IMG/VR virus record: IMGVR_UViG_3300043426_000242
Coordinates: 1 to 22,167 of that record
Source of the DNA: a virus
Reading direction: 5' to 3' (one strand)
DNA: 22,167 bases
The translations under genes were made by a program, and so were the position numbers. This document shows positions 1 through 6,771 of the stretch, one piece after another. The notes under the pieces are model-generated. The model saw only the letters and a list, made by a program, of their open reading frames with translations. It had not been told where the DNA came from and made no database searches. Numbering within the stretch: position 1 is the first letter of the stretch; the number at the start of each line of letters is the position of its first letter.

Positions 1-680
1 CGCTTCAACGCCACAGACGGGCTGAGCCCTTCTTTGTTCATCAGGGTCCGTTGCTTAGCAAGCACGAACTCAGTGATGTCGTCGTCGTACTCTTCCGACT
101 TGTCGTTGAGAACCGGGTGGTCCGCCTGCAGCTGAGCAACAACAAGGTTCAGGCGCTCTCGCTCAAGGGTCTCGGAGACTCGCGCGACTGCACGGGCCTC
201 ACCCTCTGCTGCAGCCAGTTGGCGCTCAGAGTGGCGAATCTGCTTCATCACCTTCGCCGCCTCGTCTTCGTTTCCATCAAGCAGCAGCTTCGTATGCTTC
301 TTCTCAAGCTCCGAGATTGCCTCTTCCATCTCGTCGAACTTGACGCTCTTCGCCTGCTCCGCCTCACGCTCGTTGAGCTTGCGCTCAGCCTCGGCCAAGC
401 GCTGCTCAGCCGCCTCACGGGCTGCGCGCTCCTTGCCCACCGCCTCGTCGAAACGCGACTTGGGGATCTTGGCCTCAAACTGACCCTTGTCATTCCGGGG
501 TTTGTCTTCGGGAGTGTCGTCGGCTTTCTCTTCGACCTTTTCTTCAACAGCCTCTTGCTTGAGGTCGGCCAGATCCTTCTCAGCCTGTGCGTCGGTGTCC
601 GTGCGGTCCGGCGCCTCTACAGCGCCCACTACGTCGTTACCACGGTCAGCTGTGTCCAGGTCAATGTCTTCCGCGAGCAT
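1..680 (-). CDS. Scaffolding protein, N-terminal part (runs off the window edge)
   Basis: The gene reads leftward from 680 and is still open at base 1, so only about 226 residues are seen. The N-terminal 70 residues are strongly acidic (many D and E), followed by a long charged alpha-helical stretch rich in A, E, K and R (about residues 75-190) that looks like coiled coil. Acidic, coiled-coil proteins directly downstream of a portal gene are typically the internal scaffolds that guide capsid assembly and are later removed. That role is inferred from position and composition; no catalytic motif is visible. The ATG at 680 is preferred because AAGAGGA lies six bases upstream. An in-frame ATG at 686 overlaps the portal stop as ATGA and would have no spacing to that site. 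The major capsid gene is expected beyond the left edge. Confidence 0.75.
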   Translation of the reverse strand, partial: MLAEDIDLDTADRGNDVVGAVEAPDRTDTDAQAEKDLADLKQEAVEEKVEEKADDTPEDKPRNDKGQFEAKIPKSRFDEAVGKERAAREAAEQRLAEAERKLNEREAEQAKSVKFDEMEEAISELEKKHTKLLLDGNEDEAAKVMKQIRHSERQLAAAEGEARAVARVSETLERERLNLVVAQLQADHPVLNDKSEEYDDDITEFVLAKQRTLMNKEGLSPSVALK

Positions 681-682
681 GA

Positions 683-3139
683 TCATTCCTCTTTTGTGGG
701 GGTGGGTTGAGAACTCTGACGAAGCGCGGCAGCCCGCTGCGCTTCCTGTTGTGCGGCGCTTTCGCGCGCACGCAGCTCAGCTTCCTGGGCTGCTTGGGCT
801 TGCTTGAGGGCGAATTCGCGCTCCATCTGCTCACGCTTGAGAGCGAACTCCTGATCCATCTGTTCGCGCTTAAGCGCCGCGTCTTGCTCAATCTTGTAGC
901 GTTCGAGGTCGAACTCCGCTTGCGGGTCTTGGTCGCCTTCTGGTTGCGCTTCCTTCTGAGCCTTGGCCTGCTTGAGCAGCACGTCGGCCTGCTTCGTCTG
1001 GACATCTGCTTCCAGGTTCGCCACGTTGGCTTCGTCTGCCCGCTGCTTGAGTGCGGCAGCGGCCTCATCACCGGCCATGCGCTTGATGATTTCCTGACGG
1101 CGCTGCAAGCGACTGTTCTCGATAAGCACGTCATCAGGGATCGCCACACCCATTTCACGGAGGGCTCGCGCCTGCTCGAACTGGCTATCTTCCAGGCTGT
1201 CGCGGTACGGCGTGGTGGTGATGACTATGTTGTACTCACCCAGCGTAAGGTCGTTCAGGATGGCCCCTGTGGAAGGGTCAGGCTGATTGACTGTGATCCG
1301 CTCAGCCTCACGGGTGACATCCTCGTGCGTGACGTGGATGACCCGCTCTTCGGTGTAATACTGCTGCACCAGATCCAGCACGTTCCTGGCCAGGATCCAG
1401 TCCGTGCGCTGCAGGTTGTCCATGACCTTGGTCAGATTGACCGAGCCCTGCTGGCGCTTGTACGCGATAGCCTTGGCAGCTACGTCCTCGCGGTCAAAGC
1501 CCTGCATCGAGTCACTGACGTTGCTGATCGTCTTGATGTGCTCTTCAGCCTTGTATGACACCCGGTCAAGACCTGTCGGTGTCTGATTTGGCTGGATCTT
1601 CTCAGGCGGCTGAGCACCTTTCTTGTATTCAATGACGAGCCCTGTCTGGGCACCGGAGACTTCAAGCTCTTCAACGCTCATGTTGACGAGGCTGTTTTCC
1701 TCAATCTTCCAGCCGCCGTTCGCTGTGCTGTTGACGATGTGCAGTTCCTGGCTGGAGACCTTGTTCAGTATCTCCTGTGGCCCGAGCAGATTCTCGACAA
1801 TGCCGACCGTGCGGCCGTAGCGGAAGTGGGGGAAGAAAGGCACGACGGTGAAGTGCTTGTACGGGCTCCAGTCGTCATGCAGCACGACGTTGCCTGCAGT
1901 GACCATCCAGCGGATGCGCTTGATGAGCTTCTTCACCGTTGAGATTTGACCACCTGCCTTCTCAAGCAGCGCAGCGATCCGGTTGCGGTCCCAGTCAAGC
2001 GGGATGGGGCGCATGTCACCCGTCACCACGTCGACAAAGTGCTCCTGCTTGTCGAGCTTGCGGTACTGGCGCTCCAGCACGCGGATATTCCGGCGCTCAC
2101 CTACCCTGTCGCCGACACCGTAGTAGCCGCCCATGGGTATGGCCCCGGCGAAGCGATCACGCACGCGCTCGATAGAGTCGTAGCCGTACGGGTAACCTGA
2201 CACGTCGAAGTCACGCAGGTACTCCGCGTCTTCCTCGTTGTAGAGGACCGCCACATCCTGCCAAGTGAGCCACTTGGTGATGAACACGTCATTCCAATAG
2301 TCCGGGTCGTATTCCTCGGCATCCGGGTCGACAATGACGTTCTTGCTGTTGAGCAGGTCTATGCTGACCTCACCCTGCATATCGTCAGCGAAGTCCATGC
2401 GGACATCGTAGAAGCCCCGTGAGCGGATGATGCCGTCGCAGAACACGTCAGAGCGTACCCAAGGCAGTTGGTTGTCCTGGCTGATCTGCATCCACACCTT
2501 GTTCAGCGCCTCAGCCACACCGTCCGGCGCACCGTTGGACGGGCGGAACAACACCTCAGTGCGGTTGTATATCTGCTCACCCAGGATCGTGCTGATCGTG
2601 GACAAAATCTTGTTCACAGTGATTGCCGGCCTGCGCTGTAGCTGCAGCGTGTTCAGATCCGTCTGGAGCCACTGCTCGCCAATGACGTACTTGTCACACT
2701 TGTCGGCTTTCTGGACGAAATCCAGATGCCCTCTGTCACGACAGTTGTGCGCGATCACCAAGCCTGTATCGCCAACCACTGCGAAACGCGCGCGAGGGCC
2801 GCAGTTCAGAATGTCGAACACCGATCTGGAACCCACGTTGAAGCGCAGCGCATAGTCACGGCCCAGGTGCGGGAATGTTTGAGCCTCCACCCACTCACCC
2901 TCTGATAACACCTTGTGGTCTGGGGTCATCTCTATGCCGTCAATTCGAACGCAGGGCTTCTCCCCTTTTGACACCACCCCGTCGCAAGCCACAAACTCCA
3001 CACCGTCAAATACCAAATGCTCAGCGGTTATGTTCTTCAAGGCCACGTAGCCCACGGAAGTGACCACCTTTGCCTCTCCAGATACGCAGAACTGGAATCG
3101 CGCCCACTGCTCGTTCGTCTTGTCGGCATCAATGGGCAT
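683..3139 (-). CDS. P22-type portal protein, interrupted by a mini-intein
   Basis: Precursor of 818 residues. Residues 18-132 are an intein (separate entry); removing it leaves about 703 residues, a usual size for P22-like portals. The portal forms the ring at one capsid vertex through which DNA is packaged and ejected and to which terminase and tail proteins bind. Recognisable portal text includes CRDRGHLDFV after the splice site, the RGFYDVRMDF region and the VDPDAEEYDPDYW region. The C-terminal quarter (about 690-815) is a repetitive, charged segment (EFALKREQM-type repeats), probably coiled coil, like the extended helical barrel of P22 portals. The ATG at 3139 overlaps the upstream small gene by 11 bases, and GGAAAG upstream can serve as ribosome site. 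The stop overlaps an ATG of the scaffold gene. Family assignment is by remembered similarity, not a search. Confidence 0.9.
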   Translation of the reverse strand: MPIDADKTNEQWARFQFCVSGEAKVVTSVGYVALKNITAEHLVFDGVEFVACDGVVSKGEKPCVRIDGIEMTPDHKVLSEGEWVEAQTFPHLGRDYALRFNVGSRSVFDILNCGPRARFAVVGDTGLVIAHNCRDRGHLDFVQKADKCDKYVIGEQWLQTDLNTLQLQRRPAITVNKILSTISTILGEQIYNRTEVLFRPSNGAPDGVAEALNKVWMQISQDNQLPWVRSDVFCDGIIRSRGFYDVRMDFADDMQGEVSIDLLNSKNVIVDPDAEEYDPDYWNDVFITKWLTWQDVAVLYNEEDAEYLRDFDVSGYPYGYDSIERVRDRFAGAIPMGGYYGVGDRVGERRNIRVLERQYRKLDKQEHFVDVVTGDMRPIPLDWDRNRIAALLEKAGGQISTVKKLIKRIRWMVTAGNVVLHDDWSPYKHFTVVPFFPHFRYGRTVGIVENLLGPQEILNKVSSQELHIVNSTANGGWKIEENSLVNMSVEELEVSGAQTGLVIEYKKGAQPPEKIQPNQTPTGLDRVSYKAEEHIKTISNVSDSMQGFDREDVAAKAIAYKRQQGSVNLTKVMDNLQRTDWILARNVLDLVQQYYTEERVIHVTHEDVTREAERITVNQPDPSTGAILNDLTLGEYNIVITTTPYRDSLEDSQFEQARALREMGVAIPDDVLIENSRLQRRQEIIKRMAGDEAAAALKQRADEANVANLEADVQTKQADVLLKQAKAQKEAQPEGDQDPQAEFDLERYKIEQDAALKREQMDQEFALKREQMEREFALKQAQAAQEAELRARESAAQQEAQRAAALRQSSQPTPTKEE
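2744..3088 (-). mobile_element. Mini-intein in the portal protein (115 residues, no endonuclease)
   Basis: Portal residues 18-132 form an in-frame insert that starts with Cys (CVSGEAKVV) and ends with VIAHN followed by Cys as the +1 residue. This is the classical Hint layout: Cys1 nucleophile, a block B motif with T-x-x-H (EMTPDHKV), a block F-like region (VFDILNCGPRARFAV) and the terminal His-Asn before Cys+1. All residues needed for standard protein splicing are present. Only about 115 residues separate the two splice junctions, leaving no room for a LAGLIDADG or HNH domain, so the element cannot home by itself. Excision would join FQF to CRDRGHLDF near the portal N terminus. Splicing activity is inferred. 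Confidence 0.88.
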
Positions 3140-3350
3140 GGATGATCACACTTTCCGGCTCGGCTGCAGCCTCTTCACGAGCTTCTCTCAGAGCCTGATA
3201 GAGAGCCTGAAGCTGGGGTTCTTCACAGTGAATAAGCCGCTCTCGCATCCACTCACCGCCAGAGGCCATACCTGCTCGCTCAGCTTCAACAGCCAGCAGC
3301 GCTGATGGGAAGCCAACGCCGACGATTGCGTCGATCAAGAGGGTTTTCAC
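3129..3350 (-). CDS. Small hypothetical protein between the helical phage protein and portal
   Basis: A 73-residue protein. The best start is a GTG at 3350 that overlaps the upstream stop as GTGA, with GAGG about nine bases before it. The same frame stays open to 3557, but that part lies antiparallel in phase under the upstream gene and looks like low-complexity shadow (Arg-rich). The real part reads as a helical, slightly hydrophobic N terminus (VKTLLIDAIVGVGFPSALLA) followed by a charged helix with EEPQLQALYQALREAREEA. It overlaps the portal start by 11 bases, so translation is probably coupled. I do not recognise a family; the position suggests a virion or head-assembly accessory role, which is inference. 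Confidence 0.55.
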   Translation of the reverse strand: MKTLLIDAIVGVGFPSALLAVEAERAGMASGGEWMRERLIHCEEPQLQALYQALREAREEAAAEPESVIIHAH

Positions 3351-3703
3351 TTGAGGTGCCTCAGCTTGTATAGCTTGGAGTCGATCAACGTCACGACGTT
3401 GTCGATCTCGTTCTGAATGTTCGTCTCGGCGCGGTCGACTTCCTTGTACCGGTTGTTCTTGACCCAGGCACAAAGCTCTTCGAGCATGGGAATTGGCTCT
3501 GCGGGCAGAGTGAAGCGGCCTGGGTACTCTGAAATGAGACCGTGCGCACCCTGCCATGCCTCGGCGATGGTGTCGGCCAGGCCTACGACCTCGTCGTAGA
3601 ACTCGTTGAGAGCCTTGTGTTGCGCGTAGGAGCGTGATTTCAAATGCAGGACGTGAGCTGCTGTCCGTGCATGAAACAACCGCATGATGAGTTCGCCGAT
3701 CAT
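3347..3703 (-). CDS. Helical phage protein, DUF5856/ferritin-like type
   Basis: A 118-residue, almost entirely helical protein. The N-terminal text (MRLFHARTAAHVLHLKSRSY, then AQHKALNEFYDEVVGLADTI) resembles a widespread group of 100-130 residue phage proteins that I associate with DUF5856, possibly with a four-helix, ferritin-like fold. Conserved-looking His residues (HARTAAHVLHLK, QHKAL) and acidic residues (EFYDE) could be metal ligands, but this is not demonstrated. The ATG at 3703 is preceded by AGAGAGG four bases upstream, a strong ribosome site lying inside the palindromic element at 3707-3745. The gene is therefore likely to start a transcriptional subunit of its own, separated by 78 bases from the large gene upstream. 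It overlaps the next gene by GTGA. Confidence 0.7.
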   Translation of the reverse strand: MIGELIMRLFHARTAAHVLHLKSRSYAQHKALNEFYDEVVGLADTIAEAWQGAHGLISEYPGRFTLPAEPIPMLEELCAWVKNNRYKEVDRAETNIQNEIDNVVTLIDSKLYKLRHLK

Positions 3704-3706
3704 AGA

Positions 3707-3759
3707 ACCTCTCTGTCAGAGTCCGTCAGAGTCTGACAGAGAGGTTTACGGCTTGTCAA
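3707..3759 (-). promoter_or_regulatory. Palindromic element with 10-bp-phased GTCAGAG repeats and possible promoter
   Basis: ACCTCTCTGTCAGA (3707-3720) and TCTGACAGAGAGGT (3732-3745) are a perfect 14-bp inverted repeat with an 11-base loop. Reading on the plus strand, GTCAGAG occurs at 3715 and 3725 and GACAGAG at 3735, a strict 10-bp period. On the minus strand TTGACA (3759-3754) lies 17 bp upstream of TCAGAC (3736-3731), giving a good -35 but a poor -10. The same type of element occurs before TerS and the primase gene, which argues for a shared regulator site rather than a terminator; there is no T-run after the stem on either strand. Confidence 0.5.
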
Positions 3760-3781
3760 GAAGCAGGTGGTTTAGCCTCCA

Positions 3782-6382
3782 CTAACTCTTAGCGCACGCT
3801 TGGAAAGCCCGCTGGACATCCGCGTAAAGACCGAACGACTTAAACAGCCCTTTTTCGCCCTCAACGTTATCTTCAGACCCTGTCGCACAAGCGAACCTGA
3901 TAATAGCGTTCTTCAGCTCCCCGCCGTCAAACGGGTACAGCACATCCCCTTGGAATAAGTAATACCGGTATCGGAAAGAAGTGCTAGTTACAGGGTTTAT
4001 CTTATTTTTACCCATTCGGGCGTGCTGGTTGTCATAAGGAACGCCAAATTCTTCGACGGGAGACCCGTCTGCTTTTAACAACCCTTGCCACCGCTCAAAA
4101 ATACACCTATGGTCCTTTGCGCTCCATTTCAAATGCAGAGTGCCGTAAACCACCAGATCTTCTTCCTGAGAGGGGTCTCCATACAATCCCCCGTTTTTTG
4201 TGCCGAACAACTCTAAAGTAATCCTTAAGCCGTCTGGGATACAAAACGCAACCGCCGAGTCCGTTAAGGGCTCAACTGGCCCTAACCGTTTCACCGGATG
4301 TGTAACTTGAGGTAGAAGCTCCACGATACTCGCCGGCTTGAAAGACAAAGAAGAGATATAAGCCGAAGAACTTGTGTTTATATAACTATCTCGGCTAGAT
4401 AACGAATACGAGTACCACCAGTCGCCTGAGATATCAAACTTACGGAATAGTTGATAAATCAGGTCGCTGGATAGAACCTTGGATGACGCCAAGTGGTCAA
4501 ACCTACCGTACACGTACTCGCCGCTCACTCGCCCTGGCGGGCAGATAGAGCTTTCGTCCTGCATGAATGAGGTGGACCACCACCCGCGCTTACGCTTGGC
4601 CCAAGATGCCGCGGATACGTCATGTGACTCAAAAAAATACACGTCTTCTGATGAACCAGCAGGTGGGGTGGGAAAATCATCAAACATCAGGCGGGGAGCG
4701 CTTCCGGTAACAGGATTCCCACCGGAAACAATCAAGGTGCCCCTGACCTCACAAACAAGCTTCGCTTCGCCGCTGCCCCAGCTCGGGCTCACCCCATCAG
4801 GTACAACCAATGCAGCAAACGCTTTTTCTGACATTTTACTTTTTAACGTCAAAGTGCTCACTGCTTCAAACTTAATCCACTCGTACGCTGGGACACTGGA
4901 TACTGGCGTCGAATACCTCGGGCCGTATTCAGCTACTGCAACCGAATAGTCCCACTCAGTCGATCCTTGCGCCAATTCGTACTTCGCCCTATCTACATAG
5001 TTGTCATACAAGTATTCCCTGCAAGTGTCTAACCACTTAGCTGGCGCCGACCCGTCTCGTAGCTGGTCCAGCACAACTTTAGTCGCCGTTACGCCCTGCT
5101 TTCTTCTTAGATCACGCACCGGTCCAATTGAGGTTCGTACATCTACCAAGTCGCCCGCAGCCAAATTCGCATTCCCGACAGGGGAAGTCGCCCCTGCCAT
5201 TTCGTCAAATGCGCTGTGTTCAAACGGCGTTCGCCACGACACGTTCGACTTGATTACCACCCCTTCCCCAACCGCGTCCTCCGTTTTTCTCAAAACCGTC
5301 GCCTTGCCGTTGAGCAACTTTATAAGTGGTGACGCGCACGGTAACCCCTTCTGTTTATTGAACGTAGTACGAGTGGGAAAGTCGCTATAAGTGACTTGAT
5401 CTAACGTGAGACCTTTTCCGTAAACCTTTTCGTCTGCTACGGAGGACTCCCACTCCACTCGCCCAACCACACTGGTTGTGGCCAAATTACCGGCATAACC
5501 ATAATAACTGGATGCCGCGCGCTCATATAACAGCGTAACTTCGTGAAAATTTTCGCCGCGCTGCTCGCTCATATCCTCCGGCCAAAGATGATAGCCCGCG
5601 TCACCCATCCAATCATTGGCGTACAACTCGCTTAGCGAATTCCGAAACAAGACTGCGTAATTGAAATTGTAAAACACGTCCTCGCGCAGAGGGACGGCTA
5701 TCTTTGTCGTGCCGCCGTTCCACTCAGTATCACTGCTGCTATAAGCAGGGTCGCTAGGGTACGCATACGTCCAATTGGCATATCTAAATGAACCGGGAAT
5801 CAAGTTTAGATCAGCTCGCCTATAGCTGTTCTCTGGCCCTGCTGAAGCAAGAGACTTGATGTTCTGAAACACCAAGCCGAAACCCTCAAGGTAGAAATCG
5901 TCGAAATACCAGTCTTCATACATGAAGCAAAATACGTCGTACAAGCGGCCGTCTATAGTTTGATCCATTCGCGTGACGACCTCAGCCAAAACCTCGCCCG
6001 TAGTCCCTACAACCAGACGAGTCACAAGGTCGTAATACTGATGGTTCGGGTATGTGCCTGTTGAAAAGAAACCCGCTACGTTTCCGCTTGTTGGCCGCAT
6101 GCTGCGCTCGATCATCAATTTCTTGTAAGGCGTTACGTCCGGCAAGTGTATGAACGAAGCATACCCGCCACCCTCCACCCTCACCCGCCCTGAGTCCTGG
6201 CCGTGCTGGTGCGTGGCCTCTACCATGACCTCGTAGCCGTCGTGCTCGATGACCTGCTTGCGCGAGCCGCCGCCAAGGAGCTTCAATGTGGCCACGAGCC
6301 TGCGCCAGAGGCCTACGCCGAGCACACCTGCTGCGACGGTCTCCTGCTCGCTATCCGGGAGTATCAAGCGCGGAAGGGTCAT
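3782..6382 (-). CDS. Large unrecognised protein (866 residues), possible virion component
   Basis: The start chosen is ATG at 6382, overlapping the upstream stop as ATGA and preceded by CGGAG about eight bases away. The frame is open further upstream to 6667, but that part lies over two real genes. The first 65 or so residues (MTLPRLILPDSEQE onward, with LLGGGSRK and HQHGQDSGRVRVEGGG) are GC-rich like the neighbours. From about base 6180 downward the gene is visibly AT-richer with different codon choice. The body is rich in Tyr, Trp, Phe and Ser (for example MYEDWYFDDFYLEGFG) and looks beta-rich with no transmembrane segment and no enzyme motif I can name. Size, composition and placement between packaging genes and portal would fit a surface, tail-fibre-like or decoration protein. 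I do not recognise the family and assign no function. Confidence 0.8.
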   Translation of the reverse strand: MTLPRLILPDSEQETVAAGVLGVGLWRRLVATLKLLGGGSRKQVIEHDGYEVMVEATHQHGQDSGRVRVEGGGYASFIHLPDVTPYKKLMIERSMRPTSGNVAGFFSTGTYPNHQYYDLVTRLVVGTTGEVLAEVVTRMDQTIDGRLYDVFCFMYEDWYFDDFYLEGFGLVFQNIKSLASAGPENSYRRADLNLIPGSFRYANWTYAYPSDPAYSSSDTEWNGGTTKIAVPLREDVFYNFNYAVLFRNSLSELYANDWMGDAGYHLWPEDMSEQRGENFHEVTLLYERAASSYYGYAGNLATTSVVGRVEWESSVADEKVYGKGLTLDQVTYSDFPTRTTFNKQKGLPCASPLIKLLNGKATVLRKTEDAVGEGVVIKSNVSWRTPFEHSAFDEMAGATSPVGNANLAAGDLVDVRTSIGPVRDLRRKQGVTATKVVLDQLRDGSAPAKWLDTCREYLYDNYVDRAKYELAQGSTEWDYSVAVAEYGPRYSTPVSSVPAYEWIKFEAVSTLTLKSKMSEKAFAALVVPDGVSPSWGSGEAKLVCEVRGTLIVSGGNPVTGSAPRLMFDDFPTPPAGSSEDVYFFESHDVSAASWAKRKRGWWSTSFMQDESSICPPGRVSGEYVYGRFDHLASSKVLSSDLIYQLFRKFDISGDWWYSYSLSSRDSYINTSSSAYISSLSFKPASIVELLPQVTHPVKRLGPVEPLTDSAVAFCIPDGLRITLELFGTKNGGLYGDPSQEEDLVVYGTLHLKWSAKDHRCIFERWQGLLKADGSPVEEFGVPYDNQHARMGKNKINPVTSTSFRYRYYLFQGDVLYPFDGGELKNAIIRFACATGSEDNVEGEKGLFKSFGLYADVQRAFQACAKS

Positions 6383-6570
6383 GCTGTGCTCCGCTCTCTG
6401 TACGCCCACAGCGCGTTCACCACGACCGACGGGGGTGTGGCGAAGTGCACCTGCTTCCAGCTCTCGTACGCCTCGCGCGGCGTGGGCCCCGCTCCCTCGT
6501 ACTCCGGGAGCCAGCACGTCGTGCAGAGCCAGCGCGAGCCCTGCTTGCGGATGTGGGGGAGTAGCCTCAT
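6379..6570 (-). CDS. Small protein with a single CxxC pair
   Basis: A 63-residue protein starting at ATG 6570, which overlaps the upstream stop as ATGA; its own stop overlaps the start of the large downstream gene in the same way. The upstream extension to 6612 is ignored because it overlaps a better gene. It contains WLCTTCWLPEYEG, a CxxC knuckle, followed by GPTPREAYESWKQ. This resembles small phage proteins in which a C-x2-C element is followed by G-x-T-P-x-E-A-Y-x-x-W. With only two Cys it might bind zinc as a dimer or use His residues (HIRK, VHF). Function unknown. Confidence 0.65.
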   Translation of the reverse strand: MRLLPHIRKQGSRWLCTTCWLPEYEGAGPTPREAYESWKQVHFATPPSVVVNALWAYRERSTA

Positions 6571-6761
6571 GGCTGCATGTCCTCGTAGCGCACAGAGGTG
6601 CGCTTGCCGCACACCGTCTCGAACTCCGCATGCTCATCCTCGAACCACACCATGAGCAGCTCGTCACGCGTAAACGCCCTCGACGAGTACCGCTTGACCA
6701 GGTTCAGCGTCTCTCTTGAGACCCCGTAGGTGTTGTCCAACTGCAGAGGCATCTGGTACAT
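6567..6761 (-). CDS. Small hypothetical protein downstream of terminase
   Basis: A 64-residue protein. ATG at 6761 is preferred because AAGGACAGGA lies just upstream; an extension to 6794 would overlap the terminase end and has no ribosome site. The sequence is mixed-charge with a central LNLVKRYSSRAFTRDELLMVWF stretch, of which the second half is acidic and hydrophobic. No motif is recognised. It sits 10 bases after the terminase stop and is joined by ATGA to the next gene, so it belongs to the packaging operon. Confidence 0.65.
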   Translation of the reverse strand: MYQMPLQLDNTYGVSRETLNLVKRYSSRAFTRDELLMVWFEDEHAEFETVCGKRTSVRYEDMQP

Positions 6762-6771
6762 GATCCTGTCC

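Noticed and set aside
51-710. Long plus-strand open frame over the scaffold gene
   Set aside because: It is antisense to the acidic coiled-coil gene; its Leu/Val-rich text is what the complement of E/K/A-rich codons gives, and it has no ribosome site or homologous look.
707-1558. 283-residue plus-strand frame over the portal gene
   Set aside because: Antisense shadow of the portal coiled-coil and core; no recognisable domain, while the minus-strand portal is clear.
3707-3745. Intrinsic terminator at the 14-bp inverted repeat
   Set aside because: No T-run follows on either strand, and the same motif family occurs directly before other gene starts, which fits regulation better.
6383-6667. Upstream extension of the 866-residue gene to 6667
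   Set aside because: It would cover two small genes joined by ATGA overlaps, and its text is Arg/Ala-rich shadow. ATG 6382 has a ribosome site and continues the overlap chain.
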